Assembly: GCA_048498995.1 (NCBI GenBank)
Contig: JBEHWX010000056.1
Span: 1-39,436, forward strand
Direction: 5' to 3'
DNA length: 39,436 nucleotides
DNA from: JBEHWX01 sp048498995
GTDB lineage: Bacteria > Bacteroidota > Ignavibacteria > OLB7
The translations under genes were made by a program, and so were the position numbers. Numbering within the stretch: the stretch's first letter is position 1; each line of letters starts with the position of its first letter. This document shows positions 7,470 through 14,915 of this stretch, in pieces. The notes beneath the pieces were generated by a model. It worked only from the letters and a program-made list of their open reading frames with translations. It was not told the origin of the DNA and did not search any database.

Positions 7470-8423
7470 ATGACGAAGCATCGCATCCTTTCGCTCGCCG
7501 GCGCGATCGCGCTCGGCATGTCGCTTGCCACCGCCGGTGCGTTCGCGCAGGCCTGGACCACCGGAGGCCCGGGTGATCTTGTCACCACCGCCACTACATC
7601 GCGCGTCGGCATTCTCACGGCAACGCCCGGCGCCACGCTGGATGTCAACGGCAGCACGAATATCTCGAACATACTCACCGTCGGCGGCATGTCGAATTTC
7701 CAGGATGGGAATTTCAACCTCAACCTGAATGTCAATCAGGATCTCAACGTCAATCAGAACCTCAACGTCAACGTCGACGCGAACTTCAATCACGACGTCA
7801 ATGTGCAGAACCGGCTCCAGGTCAACCTGGACGCGTTCATTCTGAACGACCTTACCGTGCACCACAATTTGGCCGTGGATAACGATGTGACGGTTGCGGG
7901 GTACTCGTCGTTCGGCCAGGACGCGACCTTCAACAACAATGTGTACGTGACCTTGGACGCATGGGCGTCGAATTACTATACCTGGTCGGATGCGCGGCTG
8001 AAGGAGAATATCACGCCGATGACGAATGTGCTGGCGAAGCTGGAGAAGATCCAGCCGGTCTACTACAACTACAACAACGTGCTGCGGCGGCCCGAGGGAC
8101 GCCAGCTCGGATTCATCGCGCAGGAAATACAGAAGGAGTTCCCGGAGGCGGTCCAAGTGGCCAGCAACGGCTATCTGGCGGTCGGCTACGGGAACATGGC
8201 GGCGGTGGCGATCGAGGCGGTGAAGGAGCAGCAGAAGACGATCACCGACCAGCGGAAGACGATCGAGCAGCTTCAGGCAACCAACGGCAAGCTGACCTCG
8301 ACCACCGAGCAGCTGGCCGCGGCCAATGCCGATCTGGCGGCGCGTCTGGCGCGACTCGAGGCGGCCGTGCGGAATCTCACCGGCTGCTGCCCGGAGCCGG
8401 GGACCGCGCCGAATCTGAAGTAA
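7470..8423 (+). CDS. Secreted hexapeptide-repeat protein with C-terminal S74 chaperone domain, copy 2 (317 aa)
   Basis: The architecture matches copy 1: signal peptide (MTKHRILSLAGAIALGMSLA, cleavage after AFAQ), a conserved head (TSRVGILTATP), fourteen in-register hexapeptides at residues 85-168 (NLNVNQ, DLNVNQ, NLNVNV ... DAWASN), then YYTW and the S74 domain with S173 and K178. A longer coiled coil follows (QQKTITDQRKTIEQLQ, then QLAAANADLAARLARLE) and the tail TGCCPEPGTAPNLK. The longer coiled coil relative to copy 3 is a further length difference. ATG 7470 is chosen because MTKHRILSLAG is conserved in copy 3, whereas the upstream in-frame extension is not; GAGG precedes it. Probable product: a trimeric extracellular fibre released or exposed after self-cleavage. 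Confidence 0.9.
   Translation: MTKHRILSLAGAIALGMSLATAGAFAQAWTTGGPGDLVTTATTSRVGILTATPGATLDVNGSTNISNILTVGGMSNFQDGNFNLNLNVNQDLNVNQNLNVNVDANFNHDVNVQNRLQVNLDAFILNDLTVHHNLAVDNDVTVAGYSSFGQDATFNNNVYVTLDAWASNYYTWSDARLKENITPMTNVLAKLEKIQPVYYNYNNVLRRPEGRQLGFIAQEIQKEFPEAVQVASNGYLAVGYGNMAAVAIEAVKEQQKTITDQRKTIEQLQATNGKLTSTTEQLAAANADLAARLARLEAAVRNLTGCCPEPGTAPNLK
7722..7973 (+). repeat. 18-nt periodic coding repeat (fourteen hexapeptides), copy 2
   Basis: The units run from NLNVNQ through DLNVNQ, NLNVNV, DANFNH, DVNVQN, RLQVNL, DAFILN, DLTVHH, NLAVDN, DVTVAG, YSSFGQ, DATFNN and NVYVTL to DAWASN without interruption. The first units are nearly identical at the DNA level (AAYCTSAACGTCAAT type). Confidence 0.8.
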
Positions 8424-8634
8424 GACTCTCCGAGAGCCTCGGCTCCGTCCGACCCCGGAGCTGGACGACCGTTACCACGGTTTCGACAACGACATGGAGC
8501 CGCCACCTCCGCCCGACGGCGAGCAGCTCCACCGATATTCGCCGAACGTTCACTGCATCCCATCATGCTGCCGCGGATCACGGTCTATGATCCCGGCAGT
8601 CAATGCCTCATATCCATTCATCAAGGGGTTCATC

Positions 8635-9540
8635 ATGACGAAGCATCGTATCCTCTCGCTTGCCGGCGCGGTCGCGCTCGGAATGTCGCTTGCCACCGCC
8701 GGAGCCTTCGCGCAGGCCTGGACCACCGGAGGCCCGGGTGATCTCGTGACGAACGGCACCACGAGCCGCGTGGGAATCCTCACGAGCACCCCATCGGCGG
8801 AGCTGGATGTCAACGGCAACACGAATATCTCGAACATACTCACCGTCGGCGGCATGTCGAATTTTCAGGATGGGAACTTCAATCAGAACCTGAACGTCAA
8901 CCAGAATCTGAACGTCAACGTCGACGCGAACTTCAATCACGACGTCAACGTCAACAACAACCTCGAGGTGCAGAATCGGTTGCATGTGAACCAGGATGCC
9001 ATTGTCACGGGCAATCTCAACGTGGGCCAGGATCTTACCGTTGGCAACGACATGACGGTCACCGGGTACTCATCGTTCGGCCAGGACGCGTCGTTCGGCA
9101 ATAATATCTACGTGACGCTGGACGCATGGGCGTCGAATTACTATACCTGGTCGGATGCGCGGCTGAAGGAGAATATCACGCCGATGACGAACGTGCTGGC
9201 GAAGCTGGAGAAGATCCAGCCGGTCTACTACAATTACAACAACGTGCTGCGGCGGCCGGAAGGACGTCAGCTCGGATTCATCGCGCAGGAAGTGCAGAAG
9301 GAGTTCCCGGAGGCGGTCCAAGTGGCAAACAACGGCTATCTGGCGGTCGGCTACGGGAACATGGCGGCGGTGGCGATCGAGGCGGTGAAGGAGCAGCAGA
9401 AGACGATCACCGATCAGCGGAAGCAGATCGAGCAGTTGCAGGCGGCCAATAACGATCTCTCGGCGCGTCTTGCCAAGCTCGAGACGCTGCTTGGCCAGGC
9501 CCCCGCGTGCTGTGCCGATGGAGCGGCGACCCTCAAATAA
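8635..9540 (+). CDS. Secreted hexapeptide-repeat protein with C-terminal S74 chaperone domain, copy 3 (301 aa)
   Basis: This is the closest paralogue of copy 2. The signal peptide is almost identical (MTKHRILSLAGAVALGMSLA ... AFAQ) and so is the head (ISNILTVGGMSNFQDGNF). Fourteen hexapeptides occupy residues 85-168, then the S74 domain with S173 and K178, a coiled coil, and a diverged tail (APACCADGAATLK) that keeps the CC pair. DNA in the last third is nearly identical to copy 2, while the hexapeptide region differs. The 211-bp gap before it has no clear terminator, so it may be co-transcribed with copy 2. ATG 8635 is fixed by conservation with copy 2. Confidence 0.9.
   Translation: MTKHRILSLAGAVALGMSLATAGAFAQAWTTGGPGDLVTNGTTSRVGILTSTPSAELDVNGNTNISNILTVGGMSNFQDGNFNQNLNVNQNLNVNVDANFNHDVNVNNNLEVQNRLHVNQDAIVTGNLNVGQDLTVGNDMTVTGYSSFGQDASFGNNIYVTLDAWASNYYTWSDARLKENITPMTNVLAKLEKIQPVYYNYNNVLRRPEGRQLGFIAQEVQKEFPEAVQVANNGYLAVGYGNMAAVAIEAVKEQQKTITDQRKQIEQLQAANNDLSARLAKLETLLGQAPACCADGAATLK
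8887..9138 (+). repeat. 18-nt periodic coding repeat (fourteen hexapeptides), copy 3
   Basis: The units run from NLNVNQ and NLNVNV through DVNVNN, NLEVQN, NLNVGQ and DLTVGN to NIYVTL and DAWASN, in the same register and number as copy 2 but with rearranged internal units. Confidence 0.8.
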
Positions 9541-9598
9541 GACGCTTGCCGAGAATGAAAATGCGATGAACGTATCGTGAAAATTGGATGAAATGTTC

Positions 9599-9624
9599 GC
9601 GGCCCGACAATTGCGTCGGGCCGC
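9599..9624 (+). terminator. Hairpin terminator of the S74 cluster
   Basis: A perfect 10-bp stem GCGGCCCGAC / GTCGGGCCGC has a 6-nt loop and is followed by TCTTGT. It lies 58 nt after the stop of copy 3. Confidence 0.65.
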
Positions 9625-9808
9625 TCTTGTAATAATTGCGACGTTGCCGTACCGTTCACCCATAAGTCGCGAGGTGATTCGATCGGATCGGCGTGGTGCA
9701 CTTTTTCGTCCCCATGTAACCCGTCTCCGCTGTCCGTGTCACTTCCACGTGAGCGATGGACTTCCCCCTCTCGCCGCGCTGTCCAACTTCACTTTATTCG
9801 GCAATCGC

Positions 9809-10273
9809 ATGTTCCGCATCAATGGTCAGGACGGGAGCTCCCGTCGCGACTTCATGGCAACCTGTCTTCACGCTCTGGCCGGCGTCACGATCGTCGGCGT
9901 CGTCTCTCCGATACTCTCGGCCTGTGGCGGCACGACTCCCACGTCGGTGGACACGAGCTTTCAGCAGAGTTACAGCGTCGCCACGCTCACCGGCGACGGC
10001 AAGGCGTTGATGACCACGACCAAGGGAGCCGACGGGTTCCCGATCATCATCGTCCGACAGAATTCGACGACGTACGTGGCGCTCTCGGCGCGCTGCACGC
10101 ACGAGAACTGCCAGGTGCAGGCGCCGCAGGGGAGCACGATCACCTGCACCTGTCACGGCTCCCGGTTCGATCTGCAGGGGAACGTGCTGCAGGGGCCGGC
10201 CAATACTCCGCTCTACAAGTACAGCGTGACCTACGACGCCTCCGCGCAGAGCGTCACGGTCAAGGCCGTATAA
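9809..10273 (+). CDS. Tat-exported Rieske [2Fe-2S] lipoprotein (154 aa)
   Basis: This is a periplasmic or membrane-anchored Rieske iron-sulfur protein. The N-terminus has a twin-arginine motif (SSRRDF, R12-R13), a hydrophobic segment and a lipobox LSAC (C39). Cluster ligands are C96 and H98 in CTHENC, and C113 and H116 in CTCHGS. The extra cysteines C101 and C115 match the disulfide of bc1/b6f-type Rieske proteins. The length suits a soluble domain with an anchor. No cytochrome b or other complex III gene is adjacent, so the electron partner is unknown; it could equally serve a separate electron-transfer or dioxygenase-like route. ATG 9809 is chosen because it places the Tat motif near the N-terminus; the upstream open frame has no export signal. 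Confidence 0.9.
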   Translation: MFRINGQDGSSRRDFMATCLHALAGVTIVGVVSPILSACGGTTPTSVDTSFQQSYSVATLTGDGKALMTTTKGADGFPIIIVRQNSTTYVALSARCTHENCQVQAPQGSTITCTCHGSRFDLQGNVLQGPANTPLYKYSVTYDASAQSVTVKAV

Positions 10274-10346
10274 CCGGCGGGATCCGATCGCGCGACGCTT
10301 TCCGTGGCAACCCGGCAATCCGCGAATGTGGGCGCGGTGACGGGGC

Positions 10347-10363
10347 CGCGGACAGCGTCCGCG
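10347..10363 (+). terminator. Weak hairpin after the Rieske gene
   Basis: A 7-bp stem CGCGGAC / GTCCGCG with loop AGC, extended by partial GGC/CC pairing, is followed by GTTTCC. It lies 74 nt after the stop. Confidence 0.35.
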
Positions 10364-10429
10364 CCGTTTCCTCGGCACCGCGATTCCGGTACCGACGGAA
10401 GGCGTGATCGCTCCATCACCAATCCGCGA

Positions 10430-10978
10430 TTATTTCATCAGAGCTTCGCGTAAGCTCGTGGTGCTTTCTCCCTGCACGCGACGGATGGTCTTCTGGAAGA
10501 AGACATTGTTCGGCACCTGCACCACGCACTCGCGTCCGTCGTCGCAGGTTTCCCGCAGCGCCGTGTAGAGCACGTTCAGGTCGACCACGGTGCCGCGCAG
10601 CCCCTTGCCGCCGGTCGGCTCGATGATCTCGATCTCGTCACCGATCCTGAAGGGGGCGAAGACGATCAGCAGGATCGAGCAGAGGATGTTGCTGAGCACG
10701 CTCCAGACGGCGACGAAGCCGACGGCGATCAGCACCGCGAACGCCGAGACCGCGCTCCAGACGGTCGATACCGGAATGCCGACCTGCTGCAGCGCCAGCA
10801 GCAGCACCACGATCCCGATCAGCCACCGCGCCATGCCGCGACCGATCACGTGTATCGACAATGGGATGTATTCCCGCTCCCGGAGCGTTCGCAGTCCGCG
10901 CCCGACCAGCGCATAGGCGAGCGATCCGACAAGGATGAGCGTGGCGATCTTGATCGCCGCGAGGAGATAATCTGGCAT
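10430..10978 (-). CDS. Small MscS-family mechanosensitive channel (182 aa)
   Basis: This is a short MscS-type channel of the inner membrane that would open under hypo-osmotic tension. Two N-terminal membrane segments (residues 4-25 and 48-66) are followed by the Ala/Gly-rich pore helix (VSAFAVLIAVGFVAVWSVLS), then the beta-domain hallmark FAPFRIGDEIEI and VQVPNNVFFQ. It lacks the large C-terminal vestibule domain of E. coli MscS (286 aa), so it is a minimal type. The start is ATG 10978. A promoter-like TATCTTC lies about 95 nt upstream on the same strand. It is convergent with the Rieske gene. Confidence 0.88.
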   Translation of the reverse strand: MPDYLLAAIKIATLILVGSLAYALVGRGLRTLREREYIPLSIHVIGRGMARWLIGIVVLLLALQQVGIPVSTVWSAVSAFAVLIAVGFVAVWSVLSNILCSILLIVFAPFRIGDEIEIIEPTGGKGLRGTVVDLNVLYTALRETCDDGRECVVQVPNNVFFQKTIRRVQGESTTSLREALMK

Positions 10979-11072
10979 GGGAAATGGCGGGCGCCCGGCC
11001 CGCGATGAATGCTCGGGGTTGTCCTTCCATCCGCGATGTCCGGGGAGCGCGAGCCCATCCGGCGCGGAGCCG

Positions 11073-11079
11073 GAAGATA
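11073..11079 (-). promoter_or_regulatory. Promoter -7-like element TATCTTC for the small MscS gene
   Basis: On the minus strand this reads TATCTTCCGG, the same motif as before the lipoprotein genes. It lies 95 nt upstream of the start at 10978. Confidence 0.3.
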
Positions 11080-11205
11080 GGCTCCCGATGTCGTCGATCC
11101 ACGCGAGGATGCGTGGTGCGCCCTTTGATCCGGATCATGCTCGAGCGCGCCGGCGGCGTCCGTGCCCCCGGCGCTCGAGATCGAACGAAGGAAGGAGATG
11201 AGCAG

Positions 11206-11616
11206 ATGCTGGCCGATGATATCGAGCGTACGCCTCGTCAGGTGATCGAGCATCACCTCGGCATGCGGCGCCTCGGGGATATCGAGGAGGATATCCGTCG
11301 CAACTATTCCCCCCGCGTGGTGCTGCTGACATGCGACGGCGTGCTTCGCGGGCACGACGGCGTGCGCCGCTCCGCGCGGCTGCTGCGGGAGCGGTTCCCG
11401 GGGCACGACTACGAGCAGCGCGATCTCCAGGTCGAAGGGGAGGTGGGATTCCTCGAATGGTCGGGAGCGCGCGACGGCCTACGGATCGTCGGCGCCGACT
11501 CGTACGTGGTGCGGGAGGGGAAGATCGTGGCGCAAACGATTCACTACCGCGTGACCGCCGTCAGCGACACGCCGGCGGACCCAGCAGCGGCGTCAGATGA
11601 CGCGTCAGAACCGTGA
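11206..11616 (+). CDS. NTF2-like/SnoaL-like small protein (136 aa)
   Basis: The sequence fits an NTF2-like cone fold: an N-terminal helix (PRQVIEHHLGMRRLGDIEEDIRRNYSPRVV) then strands (VLRGHDGVRRSARLLRERFPGHDYEQRDLQVEGEVGFLEW ..., SYVVREGKIVAQTIHYRV). Such proteins are small ligand-binding or isomerase-like domains; no substrate can be named. The start is ATG 11206, with AAGGAG 8 nt upstream; the longer upstream frame is not supported. The 3' end overlaps the convergent phosphatase-like gene by 56 bp, and the last 15 or so residues (PADPAAASDDASEP) are low-complexity. Confidence 0.8.
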   Translation: MLADDIERTPRQVIEHHLGMRRLGDIEEDIRRNYSPRVVLLTCDGVLRGHDGVRRSARLLRERFPGHDYEQRDLQVEGEVGFLEWSGARDGLRIVGADSYVVREGKIVAQTIHYRVTAVSDTPADPAAASDDASEP

Positions 11617-11965
11617 TCAGCTCGGCGCTCATGTAGGTGTAGAGATCCGGGATGCCGAGCCAGCGGACCGGCGTTGCCGCCTCCGGAAATCTCGCGCGCA
11701 GCATCCGCTCGTGCCGCTCCTCCATCGCTATCACCAGATCGGCCCACGCAAGCAGCTCCCCGGTGATCGGCTGGACCGCGTCCGGCAGCATTCCGGCCGA
11801 GCGGACCTCGAGTCCCGGGGCGTCGCGATAGAGGAGCTCCGCGGTCGGGCTACGATCGACGTTCGCGGCGCAGACGAACAGCACCCTCCGCGCCGGGGGC
11901 GCTGGGGCACCGATCCGATCGTCCGGCCGATCCTCCGCCGTCATTTCGCCGTTCCGTTCGTTCAT
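11561..11965 (-). CDS. Low-molecular-weight phosphotyrosine phosphatase-like protein (134 aa)
   Basis: The protein carries the phosphate-binding loop C-x5-R-S of LMW-PTPs as VCAANVDRSP (C32, R38, S39), preceded by the usual strand VLFV. The C-terminal IPDLYTYMSAELI resembles the small predicted phosphotyrosine phosphatases of COG4551, in which the Asp of IPD is the likely general acid. Expected role: dephosphorylation of protein tyrosine or a small phosphate ester in the cytoplasm. Residues 1-26 are a charged, Pro-rich tail not found in the core family, so a later start (for example the Met at residue 8) is possible. It converges on the NTF2-like gene with a 56-bp overlap. Confidence 0.8.
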   Translation of the reverse strand: MNERNGEMTAEDRPDDRIGAPAPPARRVLFVCAANVDRSPTAELLYRDAPGLEVRSAGMLPDAVQPITGELLAWADLVIAMEERHERMLRARFPEAATPVRWLGIPDLYTYMSAELITVLTRHLTPLLGPPACR

Positions 11966-12194
11966 GGAAAATCAGGTAGGTCTATCAATCATCATGCCAA
12001 ACGCTGATTTGACTCCCTCTGTCCGGTTTCCGGACTGTGTCGTGGATTCGGACAGTGGTACGACGTGCCAATCGCCGAAATCTTGAGAAAATCACGGATT
12101 CCGGGTCCGGCACGGGAATACTAGAAGAGAATTCCAGAGACGCGGAAGTGAAGCGACGGAAGTCACGAGGCGGACCCTCAACGGGAGAAGGCGC

Positions 12195-12308
12195 ATGGAC
12201 GAGAGAAGCTTCAACGGAAGTTACTACCGGGTGATCGAGCTGATCGTGCGCATCGAGCGATTCCTCAGCCGATCCCGGGCCCGGCTCCGCGGACGAACCT
12301 TGAAATAG
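12195..12308 (+). CDS. Possible small basic protein (37 aa)
   Basis: An ATG preceded by GGGAGAAGG at 4-12 nt opens a 37-codon frame. It encodes an acidic start (MDERSF), an aliphatic helix (YYRVIELIVRIERFLS) and a strongly basic tail (RSRARLRGRTLK). The helix is amphipathic and could be membrane-binding or RNA-binding. No family is recognised and there is no second copy to compare, so it may be chance. Confidence 0.28.
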   Translation: MDERSFNGSYYRVIELIVRIERFLSRSRARLRGRTLK

Positions 12309-12514
12309 CATCCCGACCGGCATTGCGGATACGCGTTTGCCGGGGGGCTCGCTGATCCGACAGATGCCACGGATGTGTCGAACAGGGGCCGGAGTCATGC
12401 GCATCATATTGGAGAGCATGATGCACGGATTCCGGCTCCGATCGACCTCGCGGCCGAATCGCCGCCGCGCCAGGCGCGCGCGACGTTGACAATCCAGAAC
12501 ATTGGGGTGTGGTG

Positions 12515-12620
12515 TGACCGAATGGGTGATCGGTCATATCGCATGGGTAAGGGCCCGGTACACAAGGCTCACGACTTTATTGGGTGATAAAGTCGATGAG
12601 GCGTGCCGGGTCCTTTTTTT
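12515..12620 (+). ncRNA. Candidate structured RNA with intrinsic terminator
   Basis: A hairpin TGACCGA/TCGGTCA (12515-12536) is followed by a long bulged stem. The outer arm pairs GGGCCCGGTAC (12551-12561) with GTGCCGGGTCC (12603-12613), with two G-U pairs; an inner arm CTCA/TGAG leads to a perfect 9-bp stem CGACTTTAT/ATAAAGTCG (12572-12595) with a 6-nt loop. Seven T residues (12614-12620) follow directly. A TTGACA lies at 12486-12491 but has no good -10 partner. It could be a small RNA, or the terminator of a longer transcript, or a dps leader element. No known RNA family is recognised. Confidence 0.4.
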
Positions 12621-12851
12621 GTTCCATCGTTTCGCTCACCGTGCCGCGCGGCGTCCGGGGCGTTGTCGGGAATCCCGACGCCATGTGGACGAATCGTTAC
12701 TCGGCGATGGTTGAGCCCGTTGCGCCGTCGATGTACATTCAGCCGACGGCGCTCACACGGGTCGATCGCACGCATCGATCGCATGTCGCGGATCGGGCAC
12801 GGTGTGGCGCGGGAGCACGCGTGGCGAAACGCTCCGAACGGGTCTGAACCG

Positions 12852-12875
12852 ATCCGGTTCGGATCCGGAACGGAT
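12852..12875. promoter_or_regulatory. Imperfect palindrome upstream of dps
   Basis: ATCCGGTTC-GGATCC-GGAACGGAT reads nearly the same on both strands (three mismatched positions per arm). It lies 70-93 nt before the dps start. It could be an operator; no known regulator box is recognised. Confidence 0.25.
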
Positions 12876-12944
12876 CATCGATGGGAACCTTCCTTCGCCG
12901 CCGGCGTGTTCTCCTCCATCCTTCATCTTCATGGAGTTAGTACG

Positions 12945-13481
12945 ATGGCAGAACGAAAGCGTACGGTCCGCTCGATGCTCGCGATGCGCAACGGCGTCAG
13001 CGAGGAGAATCGGGTCAAGATCGTCGAGCGGCTCAACCAGCAGCTGGCCGACCATTACGTGCTGGTGACCAAGACGAAATTCTATCACTGGAACGTCGAG
13101 GGTCCGGAGTTTCACGATATCCACGAGCTGCTCGACGCGCAGTACGAGACGATCGCCGAGCAGGTGGACGAGATCGCCGAGCAGGCGCTGAAGCTCGGTG
13201 GCCAGGCCGCCGGCACCCTCGCCTGGTTCAAGAAGCACGCGCGCATCAAGGAGGACGAGGGGGAGAAGATTCCGGACACGCGCTCGATGATTCTCAATCT
13301 GCTGGAGGATCACGAGACGATCATGGAGCACCTTCACGAGGATATCGGCGAGATCGACGACCTCGATGACGCGGTCACCTCGAACCTTCTCCAGGATATC
13401 AGCGACGAGCATCACAAGATGGCCTGGATGCTCAGGATGATCGCGCAGCCGACGACGCTCGACGCCAAGGCCGCGAGCTGA
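12945..13481 (+). CDS. dps: Dps-family ferritin-like DNA-protection protein (178 aa)
   Basis: This is a Dps miniferritin: it oxidises and stores iron in a 12-mer shell, protecting DNA from peroxide. The ferroxidase residues are all present at family spacing: H48 (FYHWNVEG), H60 and D64 (FHDIHELLD), D75 and E79 (QVDEIAE). The basic N-terminus (MAERKRTVRS) could bind DNA. The start is ATG 12945, with GGAG 9 nt upstream; the long in-frame upstream extension is non-coding. It stands alone, with a strong terminator at 13547 and a possible operator-like palindrome upstream. Confidence 0.95.
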   Translation: MAERKRTVRSMLAMRNGVSEENRVKIVERLNQQLADHYVLVTKTKFYHWNVEGPEFHDIHELLDAQYETIAEQVDEIAEQALKLGGQAAGTLAWFKKHARIKEDEGEKIPDTRSMILNLLEDHETIMEHLHEDIGEIDDLDDAVTSNLLQDISDEHHKMAWMLRMIAQPTTLDAKAAS

Positions 13482-13546
13482 CGCGACGCGCTCCTTCCAC
13501 GATGGCGCCGTCGGCGCCGGTTCGTGGGGACGCGATCACCATATAC

Positions 13547-13590
13547 GCGAAGGGGCGCCGGCTCGATGTCGGCGCCCCTTCGCTCGTTTT
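13547..13590 (+). terminator. Rho-independent terminator after dps
   Basis: A perfect 14-bp stem GCGAAGGGGCGCCG / CGGCGCCCCTTCGC with a 9-nt loop is followed by TCGTTTTC. It lies between convergent dps and the potassium channel gene and may serve both. Confidence 0.85.
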
Positions 13591-13609
13591 CGTTCGTCGC
13601 GGAATCTTC

Positions 13610-14638
13610 TCAGACTTCCTCTATGTCGTCGCTGGTGACCAGCGCCCGGCCGTCCCGCTCCGGATGCGGCGGCTCCGGCAGCGCCATCAGGTCGTAATCG
13701 TTGATCCGGCTGACATCCACCGCGAGCTCGCCGTGATCGGTCTGCTCCTCGAACACCGACCGGAATTTCGCCCCCCAGATCACCTCGTCCCCCTTGTACG
13801 ATGAGCGCGTGTGCACCGTCTGCGAGAAGGTCTCGTCGAAGCCGCTCAGCAGGATGATGAACTCCACGTCGGACTCATCGAGCTCCCGCTTGCTGAATCC
13901 GTACAGCGGGCTGTTCTCGTCGATCGGGTGGACGATGGTCCAGGTGAGTGGGAAGAGGGCGACCTGCGACCGCTCCAGCTCGAGTGTGTGGAACCGGCGC
14001 ACGCGGCGGCCTCCCTCCATCTCGAAGCGGGAGAGCATCACCGTCGCCTCCATCTCGATCAACTGATTGCTCCGCTGGTTGGCGATGCGGAAGGCGAACG
14101 CGGTGATGTCCCGATAGGGCATGATCAGCGCGCGGATGCTGAAGAGGATGCGCGCGGTCGGCCGGGAGAACCGGGCGAACATGACGCCGGTGGCCAGCGC
14201 GAAGCCGAGGAGGCCGAAGAGCGATTCGATGGTCACCAGCACGTTGGCCATGATGCCGGAGGGGCTGATATGTCCGTAGCCGATCGTGGCGAACGTCTGC
14301 ACGCTGAAGAAGAACGCGCGGAGAAACCCGTGGTCCCCGACGGTCACGTTCGGGCCGACGATGGCGTCGCTGCCGGAGACCAGATAGAGGAAGGCGAAGA
14401 GGGTGTTGGTCAGCAGATAGCCGATCGTCACCAGGGAGAGGAACTTCCACCACGGCATCGTCAGGAGCGCGTGATAGAGGCTCAGCGACGAGATGAATCC
14501 GAGCCCGCGCCGTTTGACGTTGAAGCTCCCATCACGATTCAGGAATCGGATGCGGCTTTCCTGCGTGACGATGCTGCCGAAGCCGAGATCCTGGGCGTCG
14601 ATCTGCCTGCCAAGTCGTTCACGTTGCCGTCGTTTCAC
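13610..14638 (-). CDS. Inward-rectifier-type potassium channel, KirBac-like (342 aa)
   Basis: This is a prokaryotic Kir channel for K+ across the inner membrane. Key elements: an N-terminal slide-helix region (NRDGSFNVKRRG), TM1 (KFLSLVTIGYLLTNTLFAFLYL), a pore helix and selectivity filter FATIGYGHISP (TIGYG at 118-122), TM2 (VLVTIESLFGLLGFALATGVMFARFSRP), then the cytoplasmic immunoglobulin-like IRK domain (FRIANQRSNQLIEMEATVMLS, LTWTIVHPIDENSPLYG, VHTRSSYKGDEVIWGAKF). The start is taken as GTG 14638, just before KRRQRERLG. The open frame continues to 14797, but that part is repeat-derived DNA. No Shine-Dalgarno sequence is visible, so a start a few codons further in remains possible. Confidence 0.9.
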   Translation of the reverse strand: MKRRQRERLGRQIDAQDLGFGSIVTQESRIRFLNRDGSFNVKRRGLGFISSLSLYHALLTMPWWKFLSLVTIGYLLTNTLFAFLYLVSGSDAIVGPNVTVGDHGFLRAFFFSVQTFATIGYGHISPSGIMANVLVTIESLFGLLGFALATGVMFARFSRPTARILFSIRALIMPYRDITAFAFRIANQRSNQLIEMEATVMLSRFEMEGGRRVRRFHTLELERSQVALFPLTWTIVHPIDENSPLYGFSKRELDESDVEFIILLSGFDETFSQTVHTRSSYKGDEVIWGAKFRSVFEEQTDHGELAVDVSRINDYDLMALPEPPHPERDGRALVTSDDIEEV

Positions 14639-14648
14639 GGGAAGTCGA

Positions 14649-14670
14649 AGAGAATTGAGAATTGAGAATG
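14649..14670 (+). repeat. Left arm of a 22-bp inverted repeat
   Basis: AGAGAATTGA-GAATTGAGAATG is built from GAATTGA heptamers. It is the exact reverse complement of 15082-15103. It lies 11 nt from the start codon of the potassium channel gene. Confidence 0.85.
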
Positions 14671-14915
14671 CAGAATGCTGAAAGGGGAGCCGGGCCGGGA
14701 CCCTCACGCGTGGTCCGGTTTGCTCGAGATGGTTTCCCCGCAATGCACGGCGGGCCGTTATGGCGGACCGATGCGGCATGTCCGCGATGCACGCCACGAC
14801 GAAGATACGGCGGCGGGATTGTCGGATGTGATGGCCACGAAGCGACGCCGCGCAGGCACGATTCCCCTTCCACGTACCGATGCTTGGGGCACTTGTTCCC
14901 CGCTAGGTGATGATT

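Larger units (their letters stand above)
11966..12944. other. Long intergenic region before dps
   Basis: Nearly 1 kb carries no convincing large gene; the longest open frame (minus strand, 11985-12419) is low-complexity with no family signal. It contains a possible small ORF (12195-12308), a 7-bp hairpin GCATCAT/ATGATGC at 12401-12424, a candidate structured RNA ending in T7 (to 12620), and an imperfect palindrome at 12852-12875 upstream of dps. Confidence 0.6.

Noticed and set aside
11985..12419. 144-residue minus-strand open frame before the phosphatase
   Set aside because: No ribosome-binding site, family similarity or plausible composition (Pro/Ser/Arg-rich); treated as non-coding.
12486..12491. 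TTGACA as a sigma-70 -35 box for the candidate RNA
   Set aside because: There is no acceptable -10 at 16-18 nt spacing (the sequence there is GT-rich), and this lineage probably uses the TAnnTTTG type.
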